Source: Planctomycetota bacterium
GTDB lineage: Bacteria > Planctomycetota > UBA1135 > GCA-002686595
Direction of reading: 5' to 3'
NCBI GenBank assembly: GCA_020638835.1
Contig: JACKHV010000003.1
Span: 372,001 to 436,000 of the forward strand
DNA: 64,000 nucleotides
The position numbers and the translations under genes are program-made. The stretch's first letter is position 1, and each line of letters opens with the position of its first letter. The notes beneath the pieces were generated by a model that made no database searches, was not told the origin of the DNA, and saw nothing but the letters and a program-made list of their open reading frames with translations. This document shows positions 1 to 8,625 of this stretch, in pieces.

Positions 1-647
1 TGCGTCTTTGGGATGGCTGCCCCGGCGTCGAGATCGACTCCTCGGAGACGGTCAGCGACAACGAGCAGATCATCTACACGAACACCACTGGCGCGAGCAC
101 CTCGGTGTACATCGAGGTCTACGTCTGGCAGGGCTCGATCTACTCCTGCAACAGCTACGACCTCGACATCACGCTGGACGGCGGGGTCGCCGGCGTGCCG
201 ATCTGCTTCGGCGACGGATCCTCTGCGCCCTGCCCGTGCTTCAACGAGTCGACGGTCGGTGCCGGCGAAGGCTGCAAGAGCTCGCTCGGCTACGGCGCGG
301 TTCTCTCGGTCACGGGTTCCGCCAGCGTCGCCGCGGACGACATCTCGTTCACGGTCACGCAAGCGCGCGCGAACCAGCCCAGCATGCTCGTCCAGGGAGC
401 CACGCTGATCGCCTCGCCCTTCAAGGACGGTGTGCTCTGCACCGGCAACCCGACCGAGCGCGTCGAAGTCGTCTTCACGGACGCCAGCGGATCGGGGACG
501 ACGGTCGGCTCGATCGTGACGAACGGAGCAGTCAGCGCCGGCGTCACGCGCTACTACCAGCAGTGGTTCCGTGACCCCGGCGGCGTCAGCCCCTGCGGCA
601 ACGGATCGAACTTCTCGAGCGGCGTGATGGTCGTCTACGAGCCCTGA
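1..647 (+). CDS. Exported PPC-repeat protein with shared C-terminal module (5' partial)
   Basis: The gene enters from the left edge, and its reading frame is open from base 3. The visible part starts inside a PPC-like beta-sandwich repeat (SDNEQIIYTNTTG, then CNSYDLDI, as in the downstream paralogues). It continues into the shared C-terminal module from base 204: CFGDGSS, CPC, GAGEGCKSS, an NQPSMLVQG block, TERVEVVF, and a terminal YYQQWFRDPGG...GSNFSSG block. The product is presumably exported, because every complete paralogue in the array has a signal peptide; the N-terminus here is outside the window. It is the first of seven co-directional paralogues and is followed by a strong hairpin. 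Molecular function is unknown. Confidence 0.85.
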   Translation, partial: RLWDGCPGVEIDSSETVSDNEQIIYTNTTGASTSVYIEVYVWQGSIYSCNSYDLDITLDGGVAGVPICFGDGSSAPCPCFNESTVGAGEGCKSSLGYGAVLSVTGSASVAADDISFTVTQARANQPSMLVQGATLIASPFKDGVLCTGNPTERVEVVFTDASGSGTTVGSIVTNGAVSAGVTRYYQQWFRDPGGVSPCGNGSNFSSGVMVVYEP

Positions 648-689
648 TCCGGCCTGGAACCGGGCACAGCGGTCCGGCTCCCCTTTGAG

Positions 690-720
690 CGGGCGGCGTC
701 GCGAAGTGCGGCGCCGCCCG
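690..720. terminator. Hairpin terminator after the first array gene
   Basis: A 13-bp stem (CGGGCGGCGTCGC with GCGGCGCCGCCCG, one G-U pair) encloses the loop GAAGT. It begins about 40 bases after the stop codon. No long T tract follows, as is common in very GC-rich genomes. Confidence 0.65.
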
Positions 721-960
721 TTCGCGTCCCGGAGGCCCCGTCTGCGCCGCCGCGCCGCTCGCGACCGACTCAGAACCCTCTCCCGAGGCTGCGAGGCACG
801 ATTCCCGAGAATCCGCGCTCGTCCACGGCACCTGGCGCAGCGGGTGTGCGTCACAGCGCATCAGCTCGGGTGCGCCCGCGATTCCCCTCAGGACCCGGCA
901 GCGCCGCCCGGCCGCCTCGGCAGGCCCCAGGGACTCCCTCTGACCGGCCTCCTCGGCGAA

Positions 961-967
961 TCAGGAG
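961..967 (+). promoter_or_regulatory. TCAGGAG motif, distant from the start codon
   Basis: This seven-base motif recurs upstream of five of the array genes. Here GGAG lies about 23 bases before the ATG, too far for a normal ribosome binding site. A closer purine stretch (AAGGACAAGG) probably serves that role, so TCAGGAG may be a fossil or a separate element. Confidence 0.35.
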
Positions 968-989
968 TCCTCAAGGACAAGGATCATCG

Positions 990-2324
990 ATGCGTCTCTC
1001 CCACCTTCCCGAGGCACTCGGAATCGGCGCTCTGTGCGCCACGATGGCCGCGAGTGTCGCTTCCGCCCAGTGCCCGGCTGCTGACGGCTTCGAGCCGAAC
1101 AACGACTGCCTCTCGGCCGTTGCGCTCGCGAACGGCACCTACAACACCCTGACCGTCGAAGGCACGGGCGGCGTCTACAACGACGACTTCTACTCGGTCA
1201 GCATTCCTGCCGGCGAGGAGCTGACGGTCGACTGCCTGTTCCTGAACGCGAGCGGCGACGTCGACGTCTACTTCTACGACCCGCTGACCAGCCCGAACTG
1301 CGGCGGCGAAGCGGCCGGTGACTACCTCGTGCGCGGCTTCACCGCCACCGACAACGAGCACGTCGTCTGGAGCAACACGGGCGCGACGCCGTTGACCGTC
1401 ATCGTGCGCGTCGAACTCTACAGCGCGGTGGCCTGCAACGACTACTCCCTGGTGATCGCGACCGCGCCGAGCCCGTGCGCCGGCCCCGACGACAGCTACG
1501 AGGACAACGACGACTGCGCCTCTGCCGCTCCGATGGTCGACGGTACCTATCCCGGTCTGTTCACCGTGGACGGTGACGAGGACTACTACGAGGTGACCGT
1601 GGCCGACCAGGACACGATCATCGTCGACATCCTCTTCACGGACGCGAGCGGCGACCTCGACCTCGAGCTCTACGAGAGCCAGGCGGACTGCGTCGTCGAC
1701 GCGCCGATCATCGGAAGCTACGGCGTCGCCGACAACGAATCGGTGACTTACACGAACCTCACCGGCTCCTCGGTGACGATGGTGATCCACGTCTACCACT
1801 GGACCGGCGACACGGCTTCGATCTGCAACACCTACGACATGGTGATCAGCGGCTCGGGCGGGTCCTTCGCGACGCCGATCTGCTTCGGTGACGGCTCCAG
1901 CGCGGCTTGCCCCTGCTTCAACGAGTCGACGCTCGGCGCGGGTGAGGGTTGCAAGAGCTCGCTGGGCTACGGCGCGATCCTGACGGCCAGCGGTTCGGCC
2001 AGCGTGGGGGCGGACGACATCGCCTTCACGGTCTCCCAGGCCCGCGCGAACCAGCCCAGCATGTTGGTTCAGGGTTCGACCTTGATCTCGGTGCCCTTCA
2101 AGGACGGCGTGCTCTGCATGGGCAACCCGACGGAGCGCGTCGAGGTCGTCTTCACGGACGCCACCGGCACGGGCACGACGGTCGGTTCGGTCATCACGAA
2201 CGGCAACGTCCTGCCCGGCAGCACCCTGCACTACCAGCAGTGGTACCGCGACCCCGGCGGCGTCAGCCCCTGTGGCAACGGCTCCAACTTCTCCAACGGC
2301 CTGACGGTCGTCTACCTGCCGTAG
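990..2324 (+). CDS. Exported protein: two PPC repeats plus shared C-terminal module
   Basis: The product has 444 residues. I chose the ATG at 990 because it opens a clear Sec signal peptide (MRLS..., hydrophobic core, cleavage after ASA-26 before Q-C); the open frame extends upstream to 846 without signal-like sequence. PPC-like repeats begin at C28 (EPNNDC) and C163 (EDNDDC), each ending in a CN-x-YD motif. The shared C-terminal module runs from C298 to the end. PPC domains are beta-sandwiches, often found after secreted enzymes, but no enzymatic domain is present here. Repeat 2 closely matches repeat 4 of the next gene. It likely acts at the cell surface or outside; function unknown. Confidence 0.88.
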   Translation: MRLSHLPEALGIGALCATMAASVASAQCPAADGFEPNNDCLSAVALANGTYNTLTVEGTGGVYNDDFYSVSIPAGEELTVDCLFLNASGDVDVYFYDPLTSPNCGGEAAGDYLVRGFTATDNEHVVWSNTGATPLTVIVRVELYSAVACNDYSLVIATAPSPCAGPDDSYEDNDDCASAAPMVDGTYPGLFTVDGDEDYYEVTVADQDTIIVDILFTDASGDLDLELYESQADCVVDAPIIGSYGVADNESVTYTNLTGSSVTMVIHVYHWTGDTASICNTYDMVISGSGGSFATPICFGDGSSAACPCFNESTLGAGEGCKSSLGYGAILTASGSASVGADDIAFTVSQARANQPSMLVQGSTLISVPFKDGVLCMGNPTERVEVVFTDATGTGTTVGSVITNGNVLPGSTLHYQQWYRDPGGVSPCGNGSNFSNGLTVVYLP

Positions 2325-2367
2325 ACAGGACCCGAGCCCGGGGCCCCACCCCGGCGCGAGACCTCCA

Positions 2368-2395
2368 GGGCGGCGGTGCCACGGCACCGTCGCCC
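2368..2395. terminator. Hairpin terminator
   Basis: A 13-base GC-rich inverted repeat (GGGCGGCGGTGCC with GGCACCGTCGCCC, one G-U pair) has only two bases between its arms, so the inner pairs must open. TTCCTC follows. Confidence 0.6.
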
Positions 2396-2646
2396 TTCCT
2401 CATCGGCGCAGGCCGGGCTCCACACGGCCCGCGAGAGGCCTCGAATCGGCCCTGAGGGGGTCCCCAGGCGGTCTCACGCGTGGCTGTCTGGAATTCCCGA
2501 TCCGAGGGCACCTGCCACGGAAAACGCCCGTCATACTGGGCGAAGGCCCGGTCTCGACCGGGTCCCCCCCCCATTTCCCCCCCAGGCGACGGTTCGTCGC
2601 CACGCCGTAGCGACGGGCAGTCGCCACACCACCGGCGAGCGGGGAT

Positions 2647-2653
2647 TCAGGAG
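2647..2653 (+). promoter_or_regulatory. TCAGGAG motif, distant from the start codon
   Basis: This is the same motif as upstream of four other array genes. GGAG lies about 25 bases before the ATG, and a nearer GAGAG-type purine stretch precedes the start. Confidence 0.35.
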
Positions 2654-2678
2654 TGTTCACCCTAAATTGAGAGAATCG

Positions 2679-4793
2679 ATGCGTCTTTCCTTCCTCACCA
2701 AGACAGTCGGTCTCGGCGCCCTCGGCGTCGTGATGGCAGCCAACCTCGCCGCGGCCCAGTGCCCGGCCGCCGACACCTTCGAGCCCAATGACGACTGCCT
2801 GACCGCGGTCGCCCTGGCGAACGGCACCTACAACTCGCTCACCGTCGAAGGCACCGGCGGCGTCTACAACGACGACTTCTACTCGGTCAACCTGCCCGCC
2901 GGCGAGCAGCTGGTCGTCGACTGCCTGTTCCTGAACGCGAACGGCGACGTCGACGTCTACTTCTACGACCCGCTGACGAGCCCCGCCTGCGGCGGCGAAG
3001 CGGCGGGTGACTACCTCGTGCGCGGCTTCACGGCCTCCGACAACGAGAACGTCGTGTGGAACAACGCCAGCGCCGCGGCGATGACGATCATCGTGCGCGT
3101 CGAGCTCTTCAGCGCCGTCGCCTGCAACGACTACAGCCTCGTCGTCACGACCCAGCCGATCCCCCCGGGTCCCTGCACCGGCCCCGACGACAGCTTCGAG
3201 GAGAACGACGACTGCGCCTCCGCCGCCGTCATGCCGACCGGCCTGACCACCGGCCTGCGCGTCTCCGGCGCCGCCTTCGCGGTCGACGACGACTACTACG
3301 TCATCCAGGCCGTCCCGAACGGTGAGATCCTCACCGTCGACTGCCTCTTCGTCGACGCCACCGGCGACATCGACATGACGATCTTCAGCGACGCCGCCTG
3401 CACCACGCAGGTCGACGGCAGCTTCAGCACCACCGACAACGAGCAGGTCACCGCTTCGAATCTCTCCGGCGCCCCGATGGACTTCTACGTCCGCGTCTAT
3501 GGCTTCGGCACCGGCTTCGACTGCAACAACTACGACATGAGCGTCACGACCGCGCCCGACCCCTGCGTCTCCGCGATCGACGACGGCCTCGAGGACAACG
3601 ACTCCTGCGCGACGGCCGTGGCTCTCGCCTCGGGCGCGCACGCCGCGCTGCTCACCACGGTCGGTGACGAGGACTACTACGTCCTCACCGTCCCCGTCGG
3701 TGAGATCCTGACCGTCGACGTGACCTACGTCTCCGGTGTCAGCGCCGACGTCGACCTCGAGCTCTTCGACGACCTCGCCTGCACGAACCAGGTCGACTTC
3801 AGTTTCAGCTTCGGCGGTACCGGCCAGGTCACCTGGTCGAACACCACCGGCGTCGCTGCCTCGGTCGTCCTGCGCGTTGCCCCGGACGCCACTACCGGCT
3901 CCTGCAACAACTACGACCTCAACATTGTCACGATCCCGGACCCCTGCGCCGGCACGGACGACGTCCTCGAGGACAACGACGACTGCGCCTCGGCGACCCC
4001 GGTCTCCGACGGCACCTACAGCTCGCTGTTCACCGTCGACGGTGACGAAGACTACTACGAAGTCACCGTCGCTGACCTCGACACCCTGACCGTCGACATC
4101 CTGTTCACCGACGCCCTCGGCGACCTCGACCTCGAGATCTACGAGAGCCAAGCGGACTGCGTCCTCGACATCCCCGCGGTCGGCAGCTACGGCGTCGTCG
4201 ACAACGAGAGCGTCAGCTACACGAACACCACCGGCGCCACGGTGACCATGGTGATCCACGTGTACCACTGGACGGGCGACTCGGCCTCGAACTGCAACAC
4301 CTACGACATGGTGATCGGCGGCTCGGGCGGTTCCTTCGCCACCGCGATGTGCTTCGGCGACGGCTCCGGCACGCCCTGCCCGTGCGCCAACGAGTCGGTC
4401 CTCGGCGCGGGCGAAGGTTGCAAGAGCTCGCTCGGCGTCGGCGCGATCCTGACCGCCAACGGTTCGGCCAGCTTCGCCGCGGACGACATCTCGTTCACGG
4501 TCACGCAGGCCCGCGCGCTCCAGCCCAGCATGCTGGTCCAAGGTTCGACGCTGATCGCGGTGCCCTTCAAGGACGGTGTGCTCTGCATGGGCAACCCGAC
4601 CGAGCGCGTCGAGGTCGTGTTCCTGGACGCGAACGGTGAAGGCACGACGGCGACGTCGATCATCACCAACGGCAACATCCCCGGCCCCGGTGCCACGCGC
4701 TACTACCAGCAGTGGTTCCGTGACCCCGGCGGCGTCAGCCCCTGCGGCAACGGCTCCAACTTCTCCAACGGTCTGACGGTCGTCTACAACTAG
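2679..4793 (+). CDS. Exported protein: four PPC repeats plus shared C-terminal module
   Basis: The product has 704 residues. The ATG at 2679 opens a signal peptide (MRLSFLTK..., AAA-26 before Q-C); an in-frame extension to 2376 is not signal-like and crosses the upstream terminator. PPC-like repeats start at C28 (EPNDDC), C166 (EENDDC), C296 (EDNDSC) and C423 (EDNDDC). The shared C-terminal module spans C558-704. Repeat 1 is almost the same as repeat 1 of the preceding gene. Repeat 3 (LELFDDLACTNQVDFSFSF) is almost the same as repeat 2 of the gene at 6467. The repeat number differs between paralogues, so copies appear to be gained and lost by recombination. Function unknown. Confidence 0.88.
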   Translation: MRLSFLTKTVGLGALGVVMAANLAAAQCPAADTFEPNDDCLTAVALANGTYNSLTVEGTGGVYNDDFYSVNLPAGEQLVVDCLFLNANGDVDVYFYDPLTSPACGGEAAGDYLVRGFTASDNENVVWNNASAAAMTIIVRVELFSAVACNDYSLVVTTQPIPPGPCTGPDDSFEENDDCASAAVMPTGLTTGLRVSGAAFAVDDDYYVIQAVPNGEILTVDCLFVDATGDIDMTIFSDAACTTQVDGSFSTTDNEQVTASNLSGAPMDFYVRVYGFGTGFDCNNYDMSVTTAPDPCVSAIDDGLEDNDSCATAVALASGAHAALLTTVGDEDYYVLTVPVGEILTVDVTYVSGVSADVDLELFDDLACTNQVDFSFSFGGTGQVTWSNTTGVAASVVLRVAPDATTGSCNNYDLNIVTIPDPCAGTDDVLEDNDDCASATPVSDGTYSSLFTVDGDEDYYEVTVADLDTLTVDILFTDALGDLDLEIYESQADCVLDIPAVGSYGVVDNESVSYTNTTGATVTMVIHVYHWTGDSASNCNTYDMVIGGSGGSFATAMCFGDGSGTPCPCANESVLGAGEGCKSSLGVGAILTANGSASFAADDISFTVTQARALQPSMLVQGSTLIAVPFKDGVLCMGNPTERVEVVFLDANGEGTTATSIITNGNIPGPGATRYYQQWFRDPGGVSPCGNGSNFSNGLTVVYN

Positions 4794-4840
4794 TCAGGTC
4801 CTGACCTCCGGCCCCTGCGGGGGCTCGTGAGGCACGCATG

Positions 4841-4873
4841 AAGAAGGGCGATCCCCAGCGGGTCGCCCTTCTT
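4841..4873. terminator. Hairpin terminator with T-rich 3' arm
   Basis: An 11-bp perfect stem (AAGAAGGGCGA with TCGCCCTTCTT) is followed by TCGTC. It lies between the array gene and fetA, so it insulates the two units. Confidence 0.75.
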
Positions 4874-4902
4874 TCGTCGGCCGAACCGAGTAGCATCCCG
4901 CG

Positions 4903-5514
4903 ATGCTCCTCCGCGCCAAGGGCCTGGACGTCGCCGCGGGCGGCCGCACGATCCGGAGCGGCGTCGACCTCGCCGTCGACCGCGGCAAGTGTCTCGTGGT
5001 GCGCGGGCCCTCGGGCGTGGGGAAGAGCCTCCTCCTCCGGCGCATCGCGCAGCTCGACCCCGGGGAGGCGGGGGAGCTGGCCCTCGAAGGACGCACGCCA
5101 TCCGAGTGGGGGTACCAGGCGTGGCGCGCCGAGGTGTGTCTCGTCATGCAGGGCGCCCCGCAGCTCGACGGCAGCCCCGCGGACTGGTTGCGCGCCGTGC
5201 AGTCTCTGGCGTCTCAAGCCGGTCGTCCAACCGGTGACCCGCTCGAGCTGCTGGAGCGCTGGGGGCTCGATGCTCGGAGCTTCGAGCGCCCGTGGTCCGA
5301 GCTCTCGGTCGGCGAACGCCAACGCTGCCAGCTCGCCGTCGCGCTCTCGCGCGAGCCGCGGGTCCTTCTGCTCGACGAGCCGACGAGCGCGCTCGACCCC
5401 GACGCCGTGCAAGCCTTCGAGGAGAGCATGCGCGGGCGCACTTCGATCTGGGTGACGCACTCCGCCGAGCAGGCGGCGCGCGTCGCGGACTCCGTGTTGG
5501 AGCTCGGCGCATGA
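4903..5514 (+). CDS. fetA: ABC transporter ATP-binding protein, FetA/YbbL type
   Basis: This 203-residue ABC ATPase has Walker A GPSGVGKS (35-42), a Q-loop region VMQGAPQ, signature LSVGE with V in place of the second G, Walker B LLLDEPTSALD and the H-switch WVTHS. The small size fits the YbbL/FetA group. Its stop overlaps the start of a UPF0014 (FetB) permease (ATGA), which makes the pairing convincing. In Escherichia coli FetAB exports iron and relieves peroxide stress; metal specificity here is inferred only from that homology. The pair sits as a foreign block inside the array of exported repeat proteins. Confidence 0.85.
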   Translation: MLLRAKGLDVAAGGRTIRSGVDLAVDRGKCLVVRGPSGVGKSLLLRRIAQLDPGEAGELALEGRTPSEWGYQAWRAEVCLVMQGAPQLDGSPADWLRAVQSLASQAGRPTGDPLELLERWGLDARSFERPWSELSVGERQRCQLAVALSREPRVLLLDEPTSALDPDAVQAFEESMRGRTSIWVTHSAEQAARVADSVLELGA

Positions 5515-6311
5515 GCGGCGCGATCGAGCTCGGCGCACCGCAGCTGGCGATCGCCGGCGGGCTCGTCCTCCTCGCGGGCGGGCTCTCGGTGTTGATGCAG
5601 CTCGGCGTCGGCAAGCGCCTCGCGATCGCCTCGCTGCGCACCGTCGTCCAGCTGACCATCCTCGGCGCGATCCTCGAACCGCTGTTCCGCTCGGAGCTCG
5701 GTTGGCTCGTCGGCCTCGCGTGCATCGGGATGATCGCTCTCGCAGCCTTCGAGTCCGTGCGTCGAGCGGGTCGCCGCTATCGAGGCATCCGGCGGGACGC
5801 CTTCGTCTCTCTGCTCTTCGCGGGCGGGTGTACCGCCGTGCTCGCGACGGCAGCCGTCGTGGGCGTCGAGCCGTGGTGGGAACCGCGTTACCTGATCCCG
5901 ATCCTCGGCATGATCCTGGGCAACGGACTGACCGGGATCAGCTTGGGGCTCGACCTGTGCCTCCGCTCGATCGACGAGGGTCGCGGTCGCGTCGAGTCCC
6001 TGCTCGTGATGGGGGCGACGCCGCGCGAAGCGTCTCGGCCGGTCGCGCGCGCCGCGCTGCGCTCGGGCCTCGTGCCGATCCTCAATTCGATGAGCGTCGT
6101 CGGTCTCGTCACCGTGCCGGGGATGATGACGGGCCAGATCCTCGGCGGATCGGATCCGACTCAGGCGGCGCGCTACCAGATCATGATCCTGTTCGTGATC
6201 GCCGGCGCGACGGCGCTCGGCACGGCCGGCGTGGTCCTGCTCGCGTTGCGGTCCCTCTTCGACGCTGAAGGCCGCCTGCGGCCCGAGCGCTTGCGGCGGG
6301 TCTTGGAGTAG
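5511..6311 (+). CDS. fetB: UPF0014-family permease, FetB/YbbM type
   Basis: The product is a 266-residue polytopic membrane protein. The ATG at 5511 overlaps the fetA stop (ATGA), and an upstream extension of the frame is antisense-like and not hydrophobic. It shows family landmarks: RTVVQLT in the first third, ILGMILGNGLTGISLGL in the middle, an E-R-V/E-S-LL-x-MGAT-x-REA cytoplasmic segment, and PGMMTGQILGG near the C-terminus. It forms the membrane partner of the preceding ATPase, probably for metal (iron) export. The stop is followed by a 155-base gap before the next array gene. Confidence 0.87.
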   Translation: MSGAIELGAPQLAIAGGLVLLAGGLSVLMQLGVGKRLAIASLRTVVQLTILGAILEPLFRSELGWLVGLACIGMIALAAFESVRRAGRRYRGIRRDAFVSLLFAGGCTAVLATAAVVGVEPWWEPRYLIPILGMILGNGLTGISLGLDLCLRSIDEGRGRVESLLVMGATPREASRPVARAALRSGLVPILNSMSVVGLVTVPGMMTGQILGGSDPTQAARYQIMILFVIAGATALGTAGVVLLALRSLFDAEGRLRPERLRRVLE

Positions 6312-6449
6312 CTGCGGACGCGACCGAAAGCAGGAGTCCTTCCGCGTTCCGTAAGATCGGCGTAAGGTGAGGGCGGCTCCGACTCCCGGCGCCGACTCGA
6401 TCCCGCATCGCGTCCTCGCGCGATCGCGGTCGAGGATCGGATTCCTTCA

Positions 6450-6456
6450 TCAGGAG
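6450..6456 (+). promoter_or_regulatory. TCAGGAG ribosome binding site
   Basis: GGAG lies about 10 bases before the ATG at 6467, a normal Shine-Dalgarno distance, and supports that start. The same seven bases occur before four other array genes. Confidence 0.6.
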
Positions 6457-6466
6457 AACCACGAAG

Positions 6467-8191
6467 ATGCGACTCACACGACTCACCTCGACCTTGGGCG
6501 GCCTGGCCGTCGCCCTGCTCGCGGTCACCACGGCCTCCGCGCAGTGCCCTGCCCCCGACGCCTTCGAGGACAGCGACGACTGCGCCAACGCCGCCGCGCT
6601 GACCGCCGGTACCTACACGAACCTCACCTGCAACGGCATCTTCGCCGCGGGCGGCGAGGACAAGGACTTCTACTCGATCTCCGTGAACAACGGCGAGATC
6701 CTGCAGATGGACTGCACGCACCTCGTCGCGAACGGCGACATCGACGTGTGGTTGTACGACGCCGCGTCACCGACCTGCGGCGACCAGCTCAGCTACCTGA
6801 CGCGCGGCTGGACGAGCACGGACAACGAGAACTTCACTTGGGCGAACAACACGGGCGCCGCGGTGACCTACATCGTCGAAGTCGAGGCGTGGGACAACGA
6901 CACGGACTTCGACTGCAACGACTACACGCTCACGCTGACGACCTTCCCCGACCCCTGCAGTCTGGCCGTCGACGACTCCTTCGAGCCGAACGACAGCTGC
7001 GGCGCGGCCGTGGCGCTCGCGGCCGGAACGCACACCGGCCTGTTCGCCTCGACGGGCAGTGAGGACTACTACACGATCAACGTGCCCGCCGCGGAGATTC
7101 TGACCGTCGACGTCACCTACGCCTCCGGTGTGAACGCCGACATCGACCTCGAGCTGTTCGACGACCTCGCCTGCACGAACCAGGTGGACTTCAGCTTCAG
7201 CTTCGGGGGAACCGGGCAGGTCGAATGGGCCAACGCGACGGGCGCGGCCGCCACGATCGTGATGCGCGCGGCTCCGGACGCGCTGACCGGCACGTGCAAC
7301 AATTACGACCTCAACGTGGTCACGGCCCCCGATCCCTGCCTCGACCCGCTCGCGGACGACAGCTTCGAGGACAACGACGACTGCGCCAACGCCGTCTCGA
7401 TGGGGGACGGAACCTACCCCGGTCTGTTCGTCAGCAAGGCGGATCACGACTACTACGAAGTCACGGTGGCGGACGGCGACACGCTCTTCGTCGACCTGGC
7501 GTTCACGCACGCGACCGCGGATGTCGACGTCTACATCTACGACGACCTCGTCGCCTGCGGGGACCTCACTAGCTACCTCGTGCGCGGCTTCAGCGCGTCG
7601 GACAATGAGAACATCTCGTGGACGAACACCACGGGCGCATCGCAGACCTACTACGTGCAGGTCGTCGTGTACGTGAACTCCGGCGGCGAGTGCAACAACT
7701 ACGACATGACGCTCACGGGCACCGGCGGGTCCTTCGCGACGCCGATGTGCTTCGGCGACGGCTCCGGCACGCCCTGCCCCTGCGCGAACGAGTCGACGCT
7801 CGGTGCGGGCGAGGGCTGCAAGAGCTCGCTGGGCTTCGGCGCGATCCTGACGGCGAGCGGTTCGGCCAGTGTGGGGGCGGACGACATCGCCTTCACGCTC
7901 ACGCAGGGCCGCGCGAACCAGCCCAGCATGCTGGTACAGGGTTCCACGCTGATCGCAGTGCCGTTCAAGGACGGCGTGCTCTGCATGGGCAACCCGACCG
8001 AGCGGGTCGAGGTCGTGTTCCTCGACGCGAACGGCGAAGGCACGACGGTCGGCTCGGTCGTCACGAACGGCAACGTGCTCCCCGGCAGCACGCTCTACTA
8101 CCAGCAGTGGTACCGCGACCCCGGCGGCGTCAGCCCCTGCGGCACCGGCTCGAACTTCTCCAACGGCCTGACGGTCGTCTACCTGCCCTAG
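6467..8191 (+). CDS. Exported protein: three PPC repeats plus shared C-terminal module
   Basis: The product has 574 residues and a signal peptide 1-25 (MRLTRL..., TASA-QC). PPC-like repeats start at C27 (EDSDDC), C164 (EPNDSC) and C291 (EDNDDC). The shared C-terminal module spans C428-574. Repeat 2 closely matches repeat 3 of the gene at 2679, although the fetAB operon lies between the two genes. The ATG at 6467 has a well-placed AGGAG. It is likely exported; no catalytic domain is seen and the function is unknown. Confidence 0.9.
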   Translation: MRLTRLTSTLGGLAVALLAVTTASAQCPAPDAFEDSDDCANAAALTAGTYTNLTCNGIFAAGGEDKDFYSISVNNGEILQMDCTHLVANGDIDVWLYDAASPTCGDQLSYLTRGWTSTDNENFTWANNTGAAVTYIVEVEAWDNDTDFDCNDYTLTLTTFPDPCSLAVDDSFEPNDSCGAAVALAAGTHTGLFASTGSEDYYTINVPAAEILTVDVTYASGVNADIDLELFDDLACTNQVDFSFSFGGTGQVEWANATGAAATIVMRAAPDALTGTCNNYDLNVVTAPDPCLDPLADDSFEDNDDCANAVSMGDGTYPGLFVSKADHDYYEVTVADGDTLFVDLAFTHATADVDVYIYDDLVACGDLTSYLVRGFSASDNENISWTNTTGASQTYYVQVVVYVNSGGECNNYDMTLTGTGGSFATPMCFGDGSGTPCPCANESTLGAGEGCKSSLGFGAILTASGSASVGADDIAFTLTQGRANQPSMLVQGSTLIAVPFKDGVLCMGNPTERVEVVFLDANGEGTTVGSVVTNGNVLPGSTLYYQQWYRDPGGVSPCGTGSNFSNGLTVVYLP

Positions 8192-8231
8192 TCGGCGCGC
8201 GAGTTCTCGGCTCCTGGAGGAGCTTCTGACG

Positions 8232-8257
8232 GAGGGCGGTCCAGCAGGGCCGCCCTC
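8232..8257. terminator. Hairpin terminator
   Basis: An 8-bp perfect stem (GAGGGCGG with CCGCCCTC), extendable by further inner pairs, is followed by TTCGC. It lies about 40 bases after the stop codon of the preceding gene. Confidence 0.65.
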
Positions 8258-8607
8258 TTCGCGTAGGGGGACCTCGGAGGGCGTCGGGCGGAGGCGGACA
8301 GCCGAGCCGGGTGCGCGCGGATCGAGCGTTCCGAAAAATCGTCTTCTGGATGACGCTTGGTCTCCAATCCGGAGCCAAATGAAGGGAATTTGCGCCTCCG
8401 AAGCCCCTGCTCCTCACTGAGACTTCCTACTCAGGCGTGCCTCGTTCAGGTTTTCCCCCCATGAATCCCGTGTTGAAGTACCATTCAGCCAGGATTGCGC
8501 AGACCATTGGCTCGGAGACCCCCCGTTTTCTCTGCGGGACGGCGCTCCCTGCTCGCGCCCGGACCGGGATGGCTGCGCGGCACCATCGGAGATCATCTTC
8601 CACGCGA

Positions 8608-8614
8608 TCAGGAG
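8608..8614 (+). promoter_or_regulatory. TCAGGAG ribosome binding site
   Basis: GGAG is about 11 bases before the ATG at 8626. The following bases TAACTGAAGAC resemble CAACTGACAAC before the next array gene, so the two leaders are related. Confidence 0.6.
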
Positions 8615-8625
8615 TAACTGAAGAC

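Larger units (their letters stand above)
648..989. other. 342-bp intergenic region
   Basis: It holds the hairpin terminator of the preceding gene (690-720) and the leader of the next one, including TCAGGAG at 961-967. The remainder is GC-rich and I see no supported gene in it. Confidence 0.6.
2325..2678. other. 354-bp intergenic region with hairpins and C tracts
   Basis: It contains the terminator of the preceding gene (2368-2395). A 6-bp hairpin (CCCGGT-CTCG-ACCGGG, 2547-2562) is followed almost directly by runs of nine C (2564-2572) and seven C (2577-2583). A TCAGGAG motif sits at 2647-2653. I see no supported gene. Confidence 0.6.
8192..8625. other. 434-bp intergenic region
   Basis: It holds the hairpin terminator of the preceding gene (8232-8257) and a comparatively AT-richer stretch (about 8330-8500) that probably carries the promoter of the next gene. 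A C6 run follows TTTT near 8451-8460, and TCAGGAG lies at 8608-8614. I see no gene. Confidence 0.55.

Noticed and set aside
984..2387. Long minus-strand open frame (467 codons) opposite the array gene at 990
   Set aside because: It is the antisense of GAC/GTC-rich coding sequence, has valine/arginine/aspartate-biased composition, and lacks a signal or family resemblance. The plus-strand gene is clearly real.
2400..4541. 713-codon minus-strand open frame
   Set aside because: It is a shadow of the four-repeat gene on the plus strand; its pseudo-repeats mirror those of the sense gene.
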